Assembly (NCBI GenBank): GCA_014338405.1
Contig: JTDE01000224.1
Location: 127,750-191,749, forward strand
Direction of reading: 5' to 3'
From: Paragonimus skrjabini miyazakii
Lineage: Eukaryota; Platyhelminthes; Trematoda; Plagiorchiida; Troglotrematidae
DNA length: 64,000 bases
Of the stretch, positions 10,514 to 25,200 are shown piece by piece. Every line of letters begins with the position of its first letter. The stretch's first letter is position 1. The notes beneath the pieces are model-generated. The model was given only the letters and a program-made list of their open reading frames with translations, was not told the DNA's origin and searched no databases. The position numbers and the translations under genes were made by a program.

Positions 10514-11010
10514 CTGAGGGTGAGTGGTAAGAGATCGGAGTTAACGACACAGCGTTACAATGATTAGCTGCATGTATCGTGGGGCCTGAAAAGTAATCAC
10601 CAGAAATGAGTGTCAGGAGAGGCTTACAACCAAATCTGACGACAGTAGGAGAGAGGTCAGCCGTACCATATTTTTGCCTATCCACCCTGCTGTAGGCAGC
10701 GGATAGGGCGACCCGGTTTATACTGCGAGACGACTTTTGCGGTATGGATTGACAGTGTTGTGAGTATTCATGGTTGCATGTGGGCTGCGATACTGCCAGG
10801 ACGCCCAAACCCAGACATGAGAACGATTAGGGTTCTCAACCAAAGATTTTGGCTCGAAAGCTTCTACCGCAAGGCAGCGTTTGCGTGGCAATGTATCAGA
10901 ACTGGTACGTTTCCCAGAAGAAAATGCCAACCTTCTTCCACTCTCCAACCTGGACGGCCAAGAGACTGGTTTGTCAGAACTCTACCTATTGGCCTATCTG
11001 GTATGAGTGA
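10514..11010 (-). pseudogene. Possible endonuclease N-terminal part of the RTE LINE
   Basis: On the minus strand, weak matches appear in the expected order: a block ending KLSSQNLW then LRT (like the ...FWLRTSGD block), then ALSAAYSRVDR, and about 30 residues later LISGDYFSG. The last two resemble the SAYAPTD and AGDFNAQ blocks of the apurinic endonuclease. Size and position fit an endonuclease truncated by the gap. Similarity is low and other explanations remain open. Confidence 0.35.
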
Positions 11011-14000
11011 CTCTGTCGGTGTGGTGGTTACATCGTCCAGTTTAGTCCAATCAGTCATCGATATGCGCAAACCGTCATGCCGCACCGAGGTGTAATCTAA
11101 TTTCGACGGATTTAATGAAACTGAACTGTTCGGCTTGATAAAAGGCATTTTTAAACATGCAAGCAGAATGGCCACTATTACTTTGAGGATGTCAGACCTG
11201 ATTGCAATTCATCTTGCTTGAGCTGATATATTCTAACGTTATATCAACTGTAATATAATGGTTATGAACTATGTTAGTTGTTTGTTATTGTTTGGACGAA
11301 CATAATGAATCCCGGTACTGATCCAAGCGTCCATCATTAGCGAAAGTTTCAGTATTGTCAAACGAACAATTAAACTGCTTCGCAGGCCTACACTTCTGAC
11401 ACCACAGACGTTTTCAATTTACTTCTTTGTCGTCAACCTTAGTCTTTCCCAATTTCTCTGTTACATCGGTACACTTCACTAATCTACTGTTTACTGACTG
11501 CGAGTTGCTGAGCTTCAAAATTGTTTTCACCGAAAACAAACACATTAGTCAGTATGATCACCAGCCTAATGAAAACTTAAAACATAATATGAAAGTTGAC
11601 CGTCTCAGATGAAAACCAGTTCCAACCTTGTAAGTGAATCGTGTGGTTAATGGTCGAAGATCAGGGGTAGCGCTAGTGAGCTACTACCTTTCAGGCCGTG
11701 GAGTTTTTTAATGAATGTGCCATTAGGAATCAAATTTAGACACCTAGAGCAATGGGCGAGAAATGTAACTCGCAAACAGATGAGTAAAGTTAATTATTTT
11801 CATGGATGTCATTTTCACAAGACAGCATATCGGTAGAGTCCGTACTCATTGATGAGATTCTTCTCTTGGCAATTAAGTACTTTTAGGAAAAGAAGAGAAC
11901 ACAAAAAAGATGAAAAAATAACCTGTTTCACTTTGCAAGTCACTTGTAATCATGGTTAAGCCGACCTCACGTGAAGCGATGAGCTGCACAATATTTTCCT
12001 AAACCCCATAATAAATCGTTTTTAAGACAAAACATACTACATGGATAAATGCACCTGGAGATCTGGTTCGATCGAGAGGAGATATTTTCCGGGTGTTCAA
12101 AATTAAATGTTAGCCATTTAGTCGATCGAATTTCTTTTTGTGTTCACGATCAACTGGCGTGAGTTAAAGTAACTGGATGCACACCGAACAAACTAGTAAT
12201 AGTCCGCATATTGATTCGAGTCAGAATCAATGAAAGTTGTGCTTGGAAATAATCCAGTTTAAATTGAGAGTCTGATGGCAAAACAATTATCAATAGATCA
12301 AACCACCGAATCTATATACCCCGCGCAACGACGCTATCGCCTGGTCACTCGTCCACGGCCAGTGGTATGCACAATGCCAATCTTAACTCCCACATACCTA
12401 TACTCCGTTTATCAAACTATCGTAATGTAGGTCGTACATATATATCCATGTATTGATTACATTAAATACTGACCGAACATTTCTTACGTTATTACACGTA
12501 ACTCACTTTGCACCGATACCACGAACTCTTACTTGAACTCGCTCTTTGTTTATTTTGTACCACCGCAGTGGACTGTTTACGCTACCGTGTTATTGGTTAG
12601 TATTTGCTGGCGGTTAAATTCCGTGTACAGAGTTCACTTGGTTGTTAGCTGCAAAATTTGCTAACCAATGCTTATTTATTTACAGAATCAGTCTTATCCG
12701 AGTAAACCTTCAACATTTTGTCTTGTTCTGTCATGAATCCATACGTTTGCAGCTGCCCTGATAGACTGCAATATAGCCGTGACGCTTGATAGATTCTATA
12801 TCGCACTTTTGAGGAAAGAATACCGTTGTCAGTTGGGTAAACGCGTTCTACAATATATCGATTCTTTATAGCGGATGTGGAAATGTGATTTTCGTTTAGC
12901 TGATATACGTGATGCTGAGATTTCCAACTTTTAGCTGATCTACCTAAACCATATAGGTAACGATTTGGACAATTCGAGAGTTGGCTACCAGCTTTACAAA
13001 ATTATTTCGGAATACCACACAAAGTATTTGTGAAGGCGGTGGACTTCATATGACCTATATACTAATGCCAGATCACGAAGATTATTTAATTGAAGGATTC
13101 GCACAGCTCTGACGACGAGGCCCATATATATATATATATATATATATTTGAGCTGTGATCCCCTTAACAAAACTGTCAAGGTCTGTGATATTGAAACCTA
13201 TCAAAGTAGTTGGCGTGACCGTTCCAGAGTAGAAATGTTTTCCGTTGTTCTAAATTGAACCGCCCTGGATCGATTAATATGTCATAATTGAAATTGACTA
13301 CGGCCTTTATTACCAAGTAAATACATTGATCATTAAACTACACATATTGGCAACTGCTCTATGTGTAAACAATGGTGGTTGTTTTTATGACTTGCTGTCA
13401 ACACTATTACTTACACGATTTACTCATTACCCAAACGATACACTTGAACAATACTTCAAGCTTGTTATGACCCTGACAACCAGCTTTAGCAACAGCAAAG
13501 CATATGTTTACACTTTGTGGCAATTATCTTGATAATCCCGTTCTTCAGTTTGCAATCTGACGGTAACTAGCATGAATAAATGTAGTTGTCTGAACATAAA
13601 TGGCACGGAAGTTCATCGAACGGCGGGCCTTGCTTCATTCAGTAGGGCCACTGCTCGTAGGACTGTCAATACAATGTACTAATGACGAATTTCGTAATGT
13701 AGATTAACTTTATAATTGTCAACTCAGACGTCCAGTTTCGAAAACAGGAAGACAATTTTGTGGACATTGTGCAGTAATAATTATCTTCAGATTTCAGCAA
13801 ACGTCGTTCATGAAATGGAGGACAGTGTTTCGGCGGGAATGAATACCAGATAAACCCAAAGTATCACCGAACCTATTCTGTTTTGGCAACGTACTCTGAC
13901 CGCTGAACATAACCCAAATATATCACCAATAATTAATTGTTCATAAACCTGCTGTATATACTAGTTAGTTAAAATTTATTGACTACTTGGCATGTTTACT

Positions 14001-14917
14001 GAACAGCCTAAAGGAACCGCAAGATTGCGTTTCTGGCTTTCAACCACACTCTCTACTTAGTATCAATCATTATTCCAGATAATACTTTGCACATAGATAC
14101 TATCTGCCAACTAAGTGATTTTCGAAACAATTGGTTCCCTTGAATAGTTCGAACAAAGCAGTTAGAACACGAACACTGGTAGATGCAAGCATTTCGTATT
14201 GACTCATCAGTACCAAATTTACAATAACACGGGTGCGTTTTTTTTTATAGCAAACAACTAGAGGGGTGGATAATCAATAGGCGGGATAAGTGATTTTCGT
14301 CGAAACCTTAGGGTTTGGACAAAAATTCGTCGGAAAAATCCTTACATTTAAAAATATTATCCAAACCGTTAGAAAAGACAGCTGTTCATGGTCGATACGT
14401 TCCATCACTTCTGTGTCTATATCAGTCGAACTGATGCCATGGAGTAGGCTACCTTGGCGGTATAAAGGAACAATGGTTTAATAAGCTCAGAGAGCACCGT
14501 TCAGCTTGGTCTCGTGAGAATCAACCCGTAAACACCAATGGTTACATCCTAGTACACCATATCGACACAAGCTACGAGATTGTGATCGATCAGTCTTATG
14601 ACGTATCCTACTGCGTAACCTTTGAATTCACGAAGTTGATACCATTCGTAGAACATAATCAGGTCTGTGAGCAAAACTAATGTGCGTGCACTCTGTTCAC
14701 TGATTGACTGAATATAAAATGTTGAAGAAATCTCATACGGAAGGTATATTTGCTTAAAATAATTGCTCTGCAGTTTACTTTCCTTTAACTAGGTTACCAC
14801 GTTTTTGGTGCATACTCAAGAAAGCAAAGCATACAAACAGTTTGTAAACCTAACCAAACATGACAATGTTGCCAAGTGATAGTGAATATGAAAAACTCCC
14901 AGACCAAATAAACTAAC
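11011..14917. other. No gene recognised (probable PKG intron)
   Basis: AT-rich DNA left of the last PKG exon seen. I searched for the start of the second cyclic-nucleotide-binding domain on the minus strand and did not find it. The only clear feature is an AT microsatellite near 13.13 kb. The open frames at 11,427-11,612 and 13,326-13,532 look random. Confidence 0.45.
13124..13147. repeat. (AT)12 microsatellite
   Basis: Uninterrupted alternating A and T in an otherwise mixed context. Confidence 0.97.
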
Positions 14918-15023
14918 CTCTGCAAGAACTTGATATTCTGTTCGTGTTGATGTATGCACGAGGACATCATGATCTGCTGGAATACCCATCGATCCAACGT
15001 CCATGCGGAAGCCTTAGTTACAG
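14918..15023 (-). CDS. PKG exon: end of CNB-A domain and linker helix
   Basis: 106 bp. An acceptor (ATATACAG) precedes 15,023 and a donor (GTTAGT) follows 14,918. It completes an alanine codon split from the previous exon and then reads VTKASAWTLDRWVFQQIMM, followed by HEQNIKFLQ. In PKGs this segment is the last beta strand and C-helix of the first cGMP-binding domain (pattern LW.LDR..FQ.IMM) leading to the FL.SVP linker. It ends in phase 2 on AG. The PKG cytosolic Ser/Thr kinase is activated when cGMP binds this domain and its neighbour. The next expected exon, starting the CNB-B domain, was not found in the remaining 14.9 kb. Confidence 0.88.
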
Positions 15024-18000
15024 CTGTATATTCGGGGGTGGGGGGTGGGTAGCGGTTCAAAGAATAGCGAATTGTAAAACTCCCAAGATGAAAGATGGCA
15101 ATCTTGCATGCTTGCAACAAAAATAGCCGTTACGAATGAGTAGTCTCAATCATGACATGAATATGAACCAAAGATGAGCTCAAAAGACGTGAAGCCCGAG
15201 TACAGTGGTTATCTTCGAAAAGAGGCGATTAAAGTATCTGCGGGAATACGAAAGCTATAGTCAATAGAAAATGATGTTCAATCTACATAAAATACTCATT
15301 CTTGTTTTGATCTGATTTCGTGAGGCAAATGGAGTAAATGGTTGTTCCATGAGAACGTAAGCGAAAATTCGAATATCGGTCATATTAAGTAGATTCACAA
15401 CCGATGAGCTCATACAGTAGCCGAACTCAAGTCAGACGCCTCATTTCAAGCAGGGATAATTGAATAGCTTATCTGAAGGCAAAACCTAGAATCGAATAAT
15501 AATTTGTACTTAATTTATCATTAACGCATATACTTTGATTTCGGCAAACGCGCCGATGCACTCACAGAAACACTTCAAAACAAGCACGGTTTTAGGATGT
15601 CAGTGGTGTGTGTGAAAGTGAGAAACAGAACGCCATTCCGTATTGTTTGGTTAATTAGTAAAATTATACAGTGAGACCTGCATGAACAAACAGCGAGGCG
15701 ATTTGCTTTTAAAACGACAAGAAAGTAGATTGCAGTGCTGCAAACAACGCATTTTTACGAAACATAGATTTTCGACATTTCGACCAGATAGATAGAAACT
15801 GATAACTGACCGAAGTTTACTTGCTGTAGCTAGTTCTAAGTCAAAGACAGAGCGTTGTTGTCTGTCTCTATAGTGAAACGTTGAAATGTCTTAATAACCA
15901 TTTTGGGAAATAACATACCGGATATTGCAAACGTCTTAAAAAATTCTCGTGAAAAGACGTTAATAGCTCAGCAGTAACTACCGTTTCTACAGTCACCGGT
16001 TAGGTCGTCATTCTGGTTTTGTCAATCTCGGAGGTCACAGATACAATACATGACAACCTGTCAATCGGTCAAACTTAACACGGTTAGAAATGTCCGCTAT
16101 AGTCACCTTGGACATAATGTCTCAGTTAGATGGTGTTAGATGAACATATACAACCGACGTTGAAAAGGAATGAGTAGGGCAATCATGCTTATTCCGGAAT
16201 TTTCATTTTTGAACTGTCAGTGAAAATCACAGGTGTCGATCTTTAGCAACTAGATGATTTCTGTTTCATTGCTTTATAACTGTGAATGTCTTTCTTGTGG
16301 TAAATTCTAGACAGGATTAAACAAAACCTATTCAACCAGTTGAAGTATACGAGAACAGCATGTGATCGGTTTAAACCGATGGGTCTTAAGCACTAGAAAC
16401 TATCCACTTCCTTTCCTTGCAGAAATAAGTGTCGTCATCCTACAACTCAACATGCATGAGGTAAACGTTAGCATCAATGCACTAACAGATTGACTGTAAT
16501 ATAACGCGGTATACAAACATAAAATTGAATGCGACCGCTGTGTTTATTTCAATGCCATCAATCAGGTTATTTATTTATATGGCTGAAAGAGACTCATAAG
16601 GAATTTTTGGTTCCGATATTAATAAATTCAAGGCGTCTCTTCGTTAACTCCTATTTACTTTTTAACCGTCATCTACTCATGTTATCGCATTATTCGCCTG
16701 AATAAACACCGTTCCAAGCGAGAGAGAAAACTATCAAAATATATGCAGCAATACAGCTCAAGGTACGTTTGCATTCTAGAGAACCACTTACAAGCTGAAT
16801 GTTTGATTCGTTTACGAAAATTGAATAAACATGCTCGACTACACGATTTATATCGTAGGCTTATGAAAATTATTGTGTTTTAGAAAGTTCACTTATGGGA
16901 TTTGCTGTGACTGTTTTTCCCCCAAGAGGTTCTATTGGAGAAGCAAAAGAAGTAATGCGTGTGATTTTCTGCAAGTTCAACGACAAAATGAAAGCTAATG
17001 AATTGTATCAAGAAACGTTTGAATAAAGAAACGTTTGTAACACTAGATTTAAATGTAGATGGACGTTATCAGTCAGTTTTGCAGTACCACACTGAACTAA
17101 ACCATTGAATTAAGTGAAGCGCAAAGATGAGCATAAAAAATGGGTGAATGTGCTAGAATGGCTATCAAAATTGTAGTGGTTTCGGCTGTTCACCGGGGAT
17201 AGGAGACAGGATCAACGAACAAATTCTTAATATATATTTAGCGATCAAAATTAATAAATCTCAGCTACAATACAATAGCAGATGTTGTCAGCGTTACCAA
17301 ACCGCAACACACTTATGTTACGTTGTGTTGGCTGATCTGAGGGCCCAGCCTTTAACTGATCACGGGGAAGTACCTTGACGTATTTTGATGTTACGGAATA
17401 TTTGCGTATCACATTCCTCTGATGAGCTGTTACAGATAAATGTTTCAATCATAGTGGTCTTTAATCTTGACCTCAGTACAGCGTCTCAAGGTTTCGTTTC
17501 TATTTCACCAATAAATCTAGAGTGAAGACAGCATACTGCTCGTTTTATTTCACTTACTTATCTGCTAAAGCAATCATACCGAACCGAACCAGATTAGAAA
17601 ATATTCGGCCGGCAGCTAATTATCACTACATCATATTTTACAGAAGTTAGGTGCAAGAACTATCAGTTTTCAACGCTTATGATGATCACGAATGAACGTG
17701 CATATGGTTTGCTTGTGAGTTTGCGAAGACAGAAAGGAAGTAGACGGATATCTATGCATGTTGAACATCCGTCGAGCATAATGGTTTCCAGCAAGAAGGC
17801 TTGTTCTCAGTACAGCTTCATAAAATAACAGGAAGGTATTAGACCTGACGTCTTCCCCGCTCCACACATTTGACTTAACCAACGTGATAAACGTCAAGAA
17901 GTGAAGCATAATTACAGACAGGACAATAATAAATCAAAACAAAATACATGCTACTTGTATTTCGTCTCGTACTTATACGAATATCAGAATGTTTTGCAAA

Positions 18001-21000
18001 TCCTAATTCTTATAGAAAAAGACTAGCATTTTGAAAGTACATGTGATTAAAAAGTATGCACAGTTTGAAACTGTTCAAGAAAACAAAAAATCAGTCAAAT
18101 ATGACATGGACTGTGAGAAATAATACCCGATTTATAGCTGAGACTAAAAGAATTCAGGGGACAGATTTTGCAGCAATAACAGATATGGCGAAATGCATAA
18201 TTGACCTAAGAACTAAGACAGAACTAGTGGGATAAACCCACTGATATTCTTGCAGGTTAGTTGCCAAAGCTACAGAAGATGAGAACTAACCAACAAAAGA
18301 TTGTGTACATGTAGCACTGATTTAAGATGTCTACGACGTTGTATAGTGCGAAGTGTTCTCCGGTGGTACTTGTAGATTGAAGAATCCGATTTGTCTTACT
18401 ACCAAGGATAAACCGTATATAAGATTTTCAATGTGCACAATATTCACTGGTGCAATATCCTCTGATCTGTCCTGCCAATGTGAAAGTTACCGTGATTATC
18501 GTTTGGCTGATGAATCTGAAGTGAAATAGACTGAACGGATTCTTGGAATAACCAAATAATTTTATGAAAAAAATAGATAGATAGCGGTTTTAGTTCCATG
18601 GGAGTTTATTGTGAGTTAGTATACATTCATTTGTAACCATAAGCTGTTTTATGTTGAACTATCATACTGTGTATATGAACAGTACATATAGACAATTAAC
18701 TTTTTGGTTTACTCGCATGTGGCACGTACAGTCATTTGTGGTTCGTATTGTTCGACTATTAGATTATGAGCATGACAAGTTGACGTGATCGGAACCCGGG
18801 TGCCACTTCAACTGAATTTGAATGAACTATAATAGGCCAGTAATGGAACAATGATAGGAATCATACTTTTGTTCTTGGTTTCACCATTTTCGTTCACAGA
18901 TATTCTAGGGCGATTCTGTTACATTTAACACCATCTCAAATTGTTAACTGTCAAACCAAATACACATATATATCATTGTGAGTTCATTATACTTGCTATA
19001 CATAACACTGTTTAAACTGGGTCTATCAAAATCCTGAGGACAGTTTTTTGCATGTCGCATGTTTGTAAGAACACAGTAGTCCATCCATTTTGCTTCCAAA
19101 ATTCAATACACTGTTTCGTTGTTATTGTGTGACGTGTTGTATAAACACCAAGGTTGATGTTCCACAAATTCTTCAGTGAACCATTGAAGACCGTTCCTAC
19201 AGTTAATTCGCGTCTAAAAGCAGGTCCAACTTTTCTGAGGTTCTACCAACAGTAGAAACAAAATCCGATCTGTGTGACTAATTTATTTTCTTCTCTAAGC
19301 ACAACGGTGTACGGTTGGTAACTCAAAACAATAGAGCTTTTGACACACTCTGGGCGTTGCTGGGTTTGATACCGAATCAGCGAGCCCTGGCACAGCAGCG
19401 TCCTGTAAACTAACGATGGAATTAACTGTAGCGACCATTGCACAGTTCCTGATGAAAGTTTCAGCTCAGGCGTTCATTATATTCTCATGGTGCTGGAGAT
19501 TTTAGTGCCTATTATGAGATGAATAGTAATTTACTGTGTCCCGCCAAAACAGCTGAACATTTTTTGTTGACAGTAGTGATCAGTTCTCAATGACATCAAG
19601 CGCTTTCTGTCTACATGGTGAGGTGACGATCTGTCATAAGTTCAATGACAAGTGTGGAAACGCAATAATCTTGTTTACAGCTATGTCAAACTACGGTTTC
19701 GTGACTTCATAAGAAACTGAAGAAAGCATGGTCGAGTGTTTAAGGAACACTTGCAGATTGTTGTGTTCATAAGAGATAGGTGATTACTGACTGACTGGCC
19801 GAAACGACTGCAACCAAACGCGATTGACGTTCAACTGCGAATCCCAAGCAATCATATACTTCTAGTTATACGTGTAATTATGAATTCACCGTAAACGTAT
19901 ATAGTTTACGGCAGTCATTAACATGCCTCATACGTAAATTAACCTTGCAGTTATGTCGTAGTCACTATTGAAGTAGTTTGAGTAAACTAAATATAGTTGA
20001 CTTATTACAGAATATTATCGATCATCCCGATGACTAGAAAGATGGAATAGCGGTGCATAAAAAACAATTACTCTAGCTCGCATGTTGATGGAATTCACGG
20101 AAACTGACTGAAGTGTGATATTTCTAGTAATTCTGTTTTGTTGTGTATGTGTAATTTTGGCTGGGAAACGAAATACTCTACATAGTGTTGTCAAGAAGTT
20201 AGTATGCTTGAGAATTTGTAAAGTGCATCCGCTATACAGTGGCTAATAATACGCTATAGCATCACTGATAAGACATCAATAATTTTGTGAATATCTCCGT
20301 TGTTGCAGCTCATTTGAGAAAATTAGTTTTGTTTTAACTTATGTACCACGAGATGGCAACAATCAATTAGCAGCCTGTGAATCACCCGTGACTGCAACGT
20401 ACCAAGCTAGCAAAAAAATACGTAACAAGACTGACAACACCTTGGAAATAAAATCTTTAGTGCTAAGAGTGGCGATAAAAATTGACAAAATCATGCCCAC
20501 CAAATGATAAAATTGCATTTGTTCGTTTAGAACCAGAGTAAAGTAAAGCATTGTGAATTGAATAGAATGGGTCATCGGGTCGAAACAGCTGTTTGTTAGT
20601 GTTCATTTCGGGAGTTATCAGATAAGTTATTATTAGGTTTTATAAATGGTATGAAGTATTGGAGTCTATCTGTACTGACCTCTGTCACGGTGGTTCAATG
20701 TCCTCTGGGTGGGCTGTTGTTCATTTAAACCTATATAACTGTTAATCTCCTCACCTGTTGCAAATGAAGTATTATTTTTAACAAGTTAGGCATAACATAT
20801 GTCCTGGTAAATTTTCCCGTCACTTATTTACTCCTAACTGTAGTTCTAGAGTGGTAATTGGCACGCTCTGTCTGATAAGAACTCTGGTAACCCATTCCAG
20901 TAATGGTGATATAAGAATGTTTCAAATTGTATTCGTCGCAAGTCGTTGAATAAAATGTGTTAACTTTACCGATAAAGATGGGAGATTTCTTATTCACAAA

Positions 21001-21838
21001 ATAGCAAAACTAGAATGACCCGTTGAAATCGATTTTGTTCAAAACCTTCTATCGACGCCCTATTGGCTGACGATCTGAATGTACATCGGCATAATGGAGA
21101 TTTATTCGCAGTCGAACATGGTATCCTATCTAAGCTGTCAATCAACCGACTGGTAGAGAAACATCACTATACTCTCGACGGTACAAAGGGTCATTCTAAG
21201 CCCATGTTTTACACTGATCCGTTATTGACCTTGGTTGTTACTAGATGGAAACGATTATCCTCCGAAATGGAACGAAAGTCCTTATTGTTGTTTCAGTTTA
21301 TCAAGATAAGCGTTGCTTTGTTTGAGCAGGAACTAAAATAAACTATAACTACTTATCTATCAAGTGATGCTTTGGAATCAAACAATTCTTCTTTTTCATA
21401 GGCACTTGCAGGTATTACGGGTCTCCGGATACTTGTTACTCCACAACGAACATATTTGTACTTATAATTGAAGATGCTAAGTAAAGATAGTGAATCTGGT
21501 AAGCGAAAAATCACAAAAGAATATTTGAGAAACATCCTGTGATTCGCAAATAAAATTTGAAAAAAAAATTTAACGTAATCAGTTATTAGTCAGATTATTT
21601 GTTGTAATTTGGAGATCGGAGATGCGACCTAGTTAATAGAATTCCTGTACCTAAGTTCAAACATTCCAAAATGCCAGAAGTTATAAACAACAAAACATGG
21701 ATAAACCGAGCAGATTCTGCAAAACGGTGTGATTCTTGACTCCGATTCACTATTCACCTGACGCCAAGTGTTTGCAATAGGCAAGGGATGATGAGTATGT
21801 GAGCTTAACTGAAGATAAGCTTCCTTAATTATCATGGG

Positions 21839-22231
21839 ATGTTCCCACGTGCAGAATGTGTGCTGAAAATCTCAGCCGTGCACGGTAAGACAAACGATAT
21901 ATTCGTTTGTCAGTTCATGACTGAAGCACTAAAATGTAGGTTCCTGGTTGATACTGGAAGATACGTAAAACTGAAGATAAGTAGAATTTGTCAAGGTCTG
22001 TGGACCTATTGTAGAACAGACCTCCAGCGATCCCACTATGTAGTCATAATAAAGAACCGCTCAACCTGTGACCTCATCACTGTGGTCATTTGGCCTAAGC
22101 AGTGTAATATTTTGATGTTTGAAATGTTTCAAAGCATGTGGCTGACCACAACTGCATTCGAGACACAAGCTAAGCTTTTCCGTTACTGGCGATACAGTTT
22201 CCTAACTGTAGGTGTTTTGCAGTATTTTTGA
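21839..22231 (+). pseudogene. Unassigned 130-codon frame with a retropepsin-like motif
   Basis: The only recognisable element is CRFLVDTGRYVKL (about residues 32-44), close to the FLVDTGA active-site block of LTR-retrotransposon aspartic proteases but with Arg in place of the usual Ala/Ser. No reverse transcriptase or integrase follows in the next few kilobases. It could be a decayed Gypsy fragment or chance similarity. Confidence 0.22.
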
Positions 22232-25200
22232 ACAGATTACTATTAAGTTCATGGGGACTATCATTGGCTGTGTAATATGTATGAACATCTTAACGTTCAC
22301 CATTAGTGGAGGGCATAAACCAAAGAGTTGTTGAAAGTCTTTCATTTAATGAGTTTACCAAGGCAACATGTAGCAAAACCATAATACAGTAGCTGACAGG
22401 TTCCTTGAGAATATTGCCTTAAGACTGGGCCTTCCAAGTCCCCGAAGACTTCCCTTGGTCTCAAAAATGATGGGAAATCTCATTCAATGGTGTCAAGAAA
22501 TTTTATGCAAATCTGCTCAACTCTAGATCAGAAAATAAGATCAAGATCAGCACGATCCTACTCCGTCCCCTAACTGAGGCTCAATGACAAAATGTCCTGA
22601 CACAACGCTTGTGACACCAACTCTTTTTTACGGGAAGTTTAAGGTATAGAGTATATTCAAGCACAATTTTTACAGTAAGGCTTGTTAACAGTACCGAGCA
22701 AAATATACTCAGCCGCTTGAAGGAATTCAACGTGATGTAAAGCTTCGTTTGCTTCTTCACCCTTGGAAACAATGTAAACTTGATTGACTCTTCATCTCCT
22801 ATCAACTTGTTGGAGATAACGTTATTCTCCTTACGAGACAGATGCATATGTGCAATCTGGGTTGCATTCCCTAAGTTTTTAACTACAGCTGCAAATTGCG
22901 TGAGTTGTTTGAACTGTAAGTAACATCCATCAGTGTTATTGTTCTTTCAATTTGGACTATTCCACCAAACTCTATCGTAACAGCCTCATCAGTAATTGAC
23001 GTTAAGGAGGACAATGATTAATACAGATGTGAAGCAATTACAAGTTTCTAAGCAGCACCATCACGGGGTCAATTATGCAAGGGTACAAAATCTCTACCAT
23101 GAACGCTAACGATGTATTGCCTGTTAAATTGTCTCTGTTTCGTGATTGAGCGTTCATGTAGAAGTTGTAATATCTTCATTATAATAAACTCATTGTAACT
23201 TTCTCTATTCTTCATTTCTGAAACCAATATATTTAATTTCTTATCTTGCGTTGTACACTTTTCAGATCGTCGAATACAAGGCAAAGAATACACAGGTGTT
23301 TAGAGCTTCCAATACGCAGCAAAGTTTTGATGCTGTCACTAAAGTAAACTTCACTAGTTTTTCGAAGTGCTAGAATTGACATTATGAGAGTATATTAAAT
23401 TTTATTATGTGAAACAATAAGGTTCATGAACGGTAGAATCAAGCGAACATACTATCTTAAATGTAAGTGGCCAACATTATTTTGTGAAAAACATAATTCA
23501 TCATGTCAATCCATCTAAACAAATCGGAAGAAATTGGTGTCGCCATGGCAACACATCAATCAACGTGAATGTGGTAGCTCAGCTACTAGACAGTTCAGCG
23601 TTTCATGGATTAATCATGAGCGAACCAAGCCAAGTGCATCAAGAACACACTTTTTTTATACAGGATGGTTTTACTGATGAGCAGATTTAAAAAACATCAC
23701 TTCTGAATCACGCACGAATTGGAAAGTAATGTGTGAGAACATGATTAATGTAGTAGTGTTTTTATTCGGCTTAACAATGGCAATGAAACCTCACGTGTGA
23801 GTTCCACATAAATTTGAGGTTTGATGAAACAAATGCTTGTTCCTTTCTCCAGTTATGTCGGGACTGTCACGAAACCCATTCAATTTGAAACTAACCATGA
23901 CATATGTTAGTTTGATTGAAATGTATAGTAGATTACTTTCATAATAGCAACATACAATATAGTGTTTTACTCACTGGTGGTCAGCTCATTAGAGCTAACT
24001 CAACCTTTGCGAAAGAAAATGTGAATGTTGTAACAGATAACGTTTTTCATGCCTGTGTACAACGATGAACCTAAGTTTGCACTACATATCTACACACTGT
24101 GTAGCCAGTTAAAACTACCTGAGACATGCATATAGTGAAGTGGTTAGGGTACTAGCACGATATTTGTCAGTTGCGCTACTGAAAAGTACGTTCGAGATAT
24201 TTGGTATTTCGTTGATTGGTTTGCCTCCCTAGCGTGGGTGATTTAAGGATGTAAATGCTACCAGTTATGCTACTCTAACATTTCGGGCAATAAAAACACA
24301 GTGGTACAGCCTAATGAAAGTTTATTCAGGTGAAAGCCACATTCGTTTTTTAGACCGTACGCTACGTATAAAAGTTTACCAAAGTATCAGCTGTGAGGCA
24401 AATATTTTCTTACACTAGGAGCCAAACCACCTCCGTCTGCTTGGTAACAATACAACTGTTATAACAAATGAGTTGCAAGGAAATAGTGTACTGACATAAC
24501 CGACCTCATAGAGAATAGTTATGCGACCGTGTATGCATTCATTATTGTGCGATAAAAAATGAGAGAGAACCAAGTTTTTGGAAACAATAATGCATGGGAT
24601 GAAATTTTTAAACCAATTGCCTATCAACGGAATGGTTGGCAACCAGACACTGGCCAGTAATTTAACATATATTGATGAAGTAGATTTAGCATGATGTCAG
24701 ACTAGTCAAACTTCAAAATATTACAACTATATAACTGGCCAATGTTTCAGCGTATAGTGAATGAAATGTGGTTGACTAAGACTTGTACATATAAGAAGTG
24801 GCAACAAACATTTATATGGTTTGGAGGACCTGGATTAGTAGTTTAAAAACGACGACTGTAACAGTTAATCGTGTTCTAAAGAACGGAGGACTGAAGTATA
24901 TGTGACGCCGACGTGAGCATCTTTCTCATTTCTACCACATTCAAGTTATTCGCCCCGTGGGTATAACGTTGCTTGGCCATGCCGTATCCATGAATCACGA
25001 ACTGGATTTAACCCTGGTAGCTGGTCTATCACCAATGTACCTACGCTGTAATGTCTAGTGGAAAATCAATATCCCACTACAGTGGATTTCATTTTAAACC
25101 TTAAGACTACTTTCTGTCTGGACACACATAGTGCCCTCTTGTGTCCTATCTGCCTTAGAGTATACTCAAAGGAAATGTTATTCTCTTAGTAACAATATAT

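Larger units (their letters stand above)
7783..11010 (-). mobile_element. RTE-type non-LTR retrotransposon relic, minus strand
   Basis: Read on the minus strand, the pieces appear in the right order for an RTE-type LINE of the kind very common in flukes. They are a weak endonuclease-like segment (10,990-10,514), an assembly gap, a post-endonuclease linker (9781-9190), the RT core (9240-8383), the thumb (8494-8147) and the C-terminal region (8109-7783). Every part carries stops and frameshifts. The gap falls where the endonuclease core should be, so completeness cannot be judged. No 3' tail repeat or target-site duplication was identified. Confidence 0.8.

Noticed and set aside
9625..10808. 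Open frames of 301 and 346 codons
   Set aside because: They span the run of N on opposite strands; unknown codons remove stops, so the length is an artefact.
17417..17440. CTGATGAG followed by a CTG/CAG hairpin, hammerhead-like
   Set aside because: The required GAAA is replaced by ATAAA and no stem I partner or cleavage triplet is present.
18509..18530. CTGATGA followed nine bases later by GAAA
   Set aside because: The intervening ATCTGAAGT cannot form stem II, and there is no complementary stem I.
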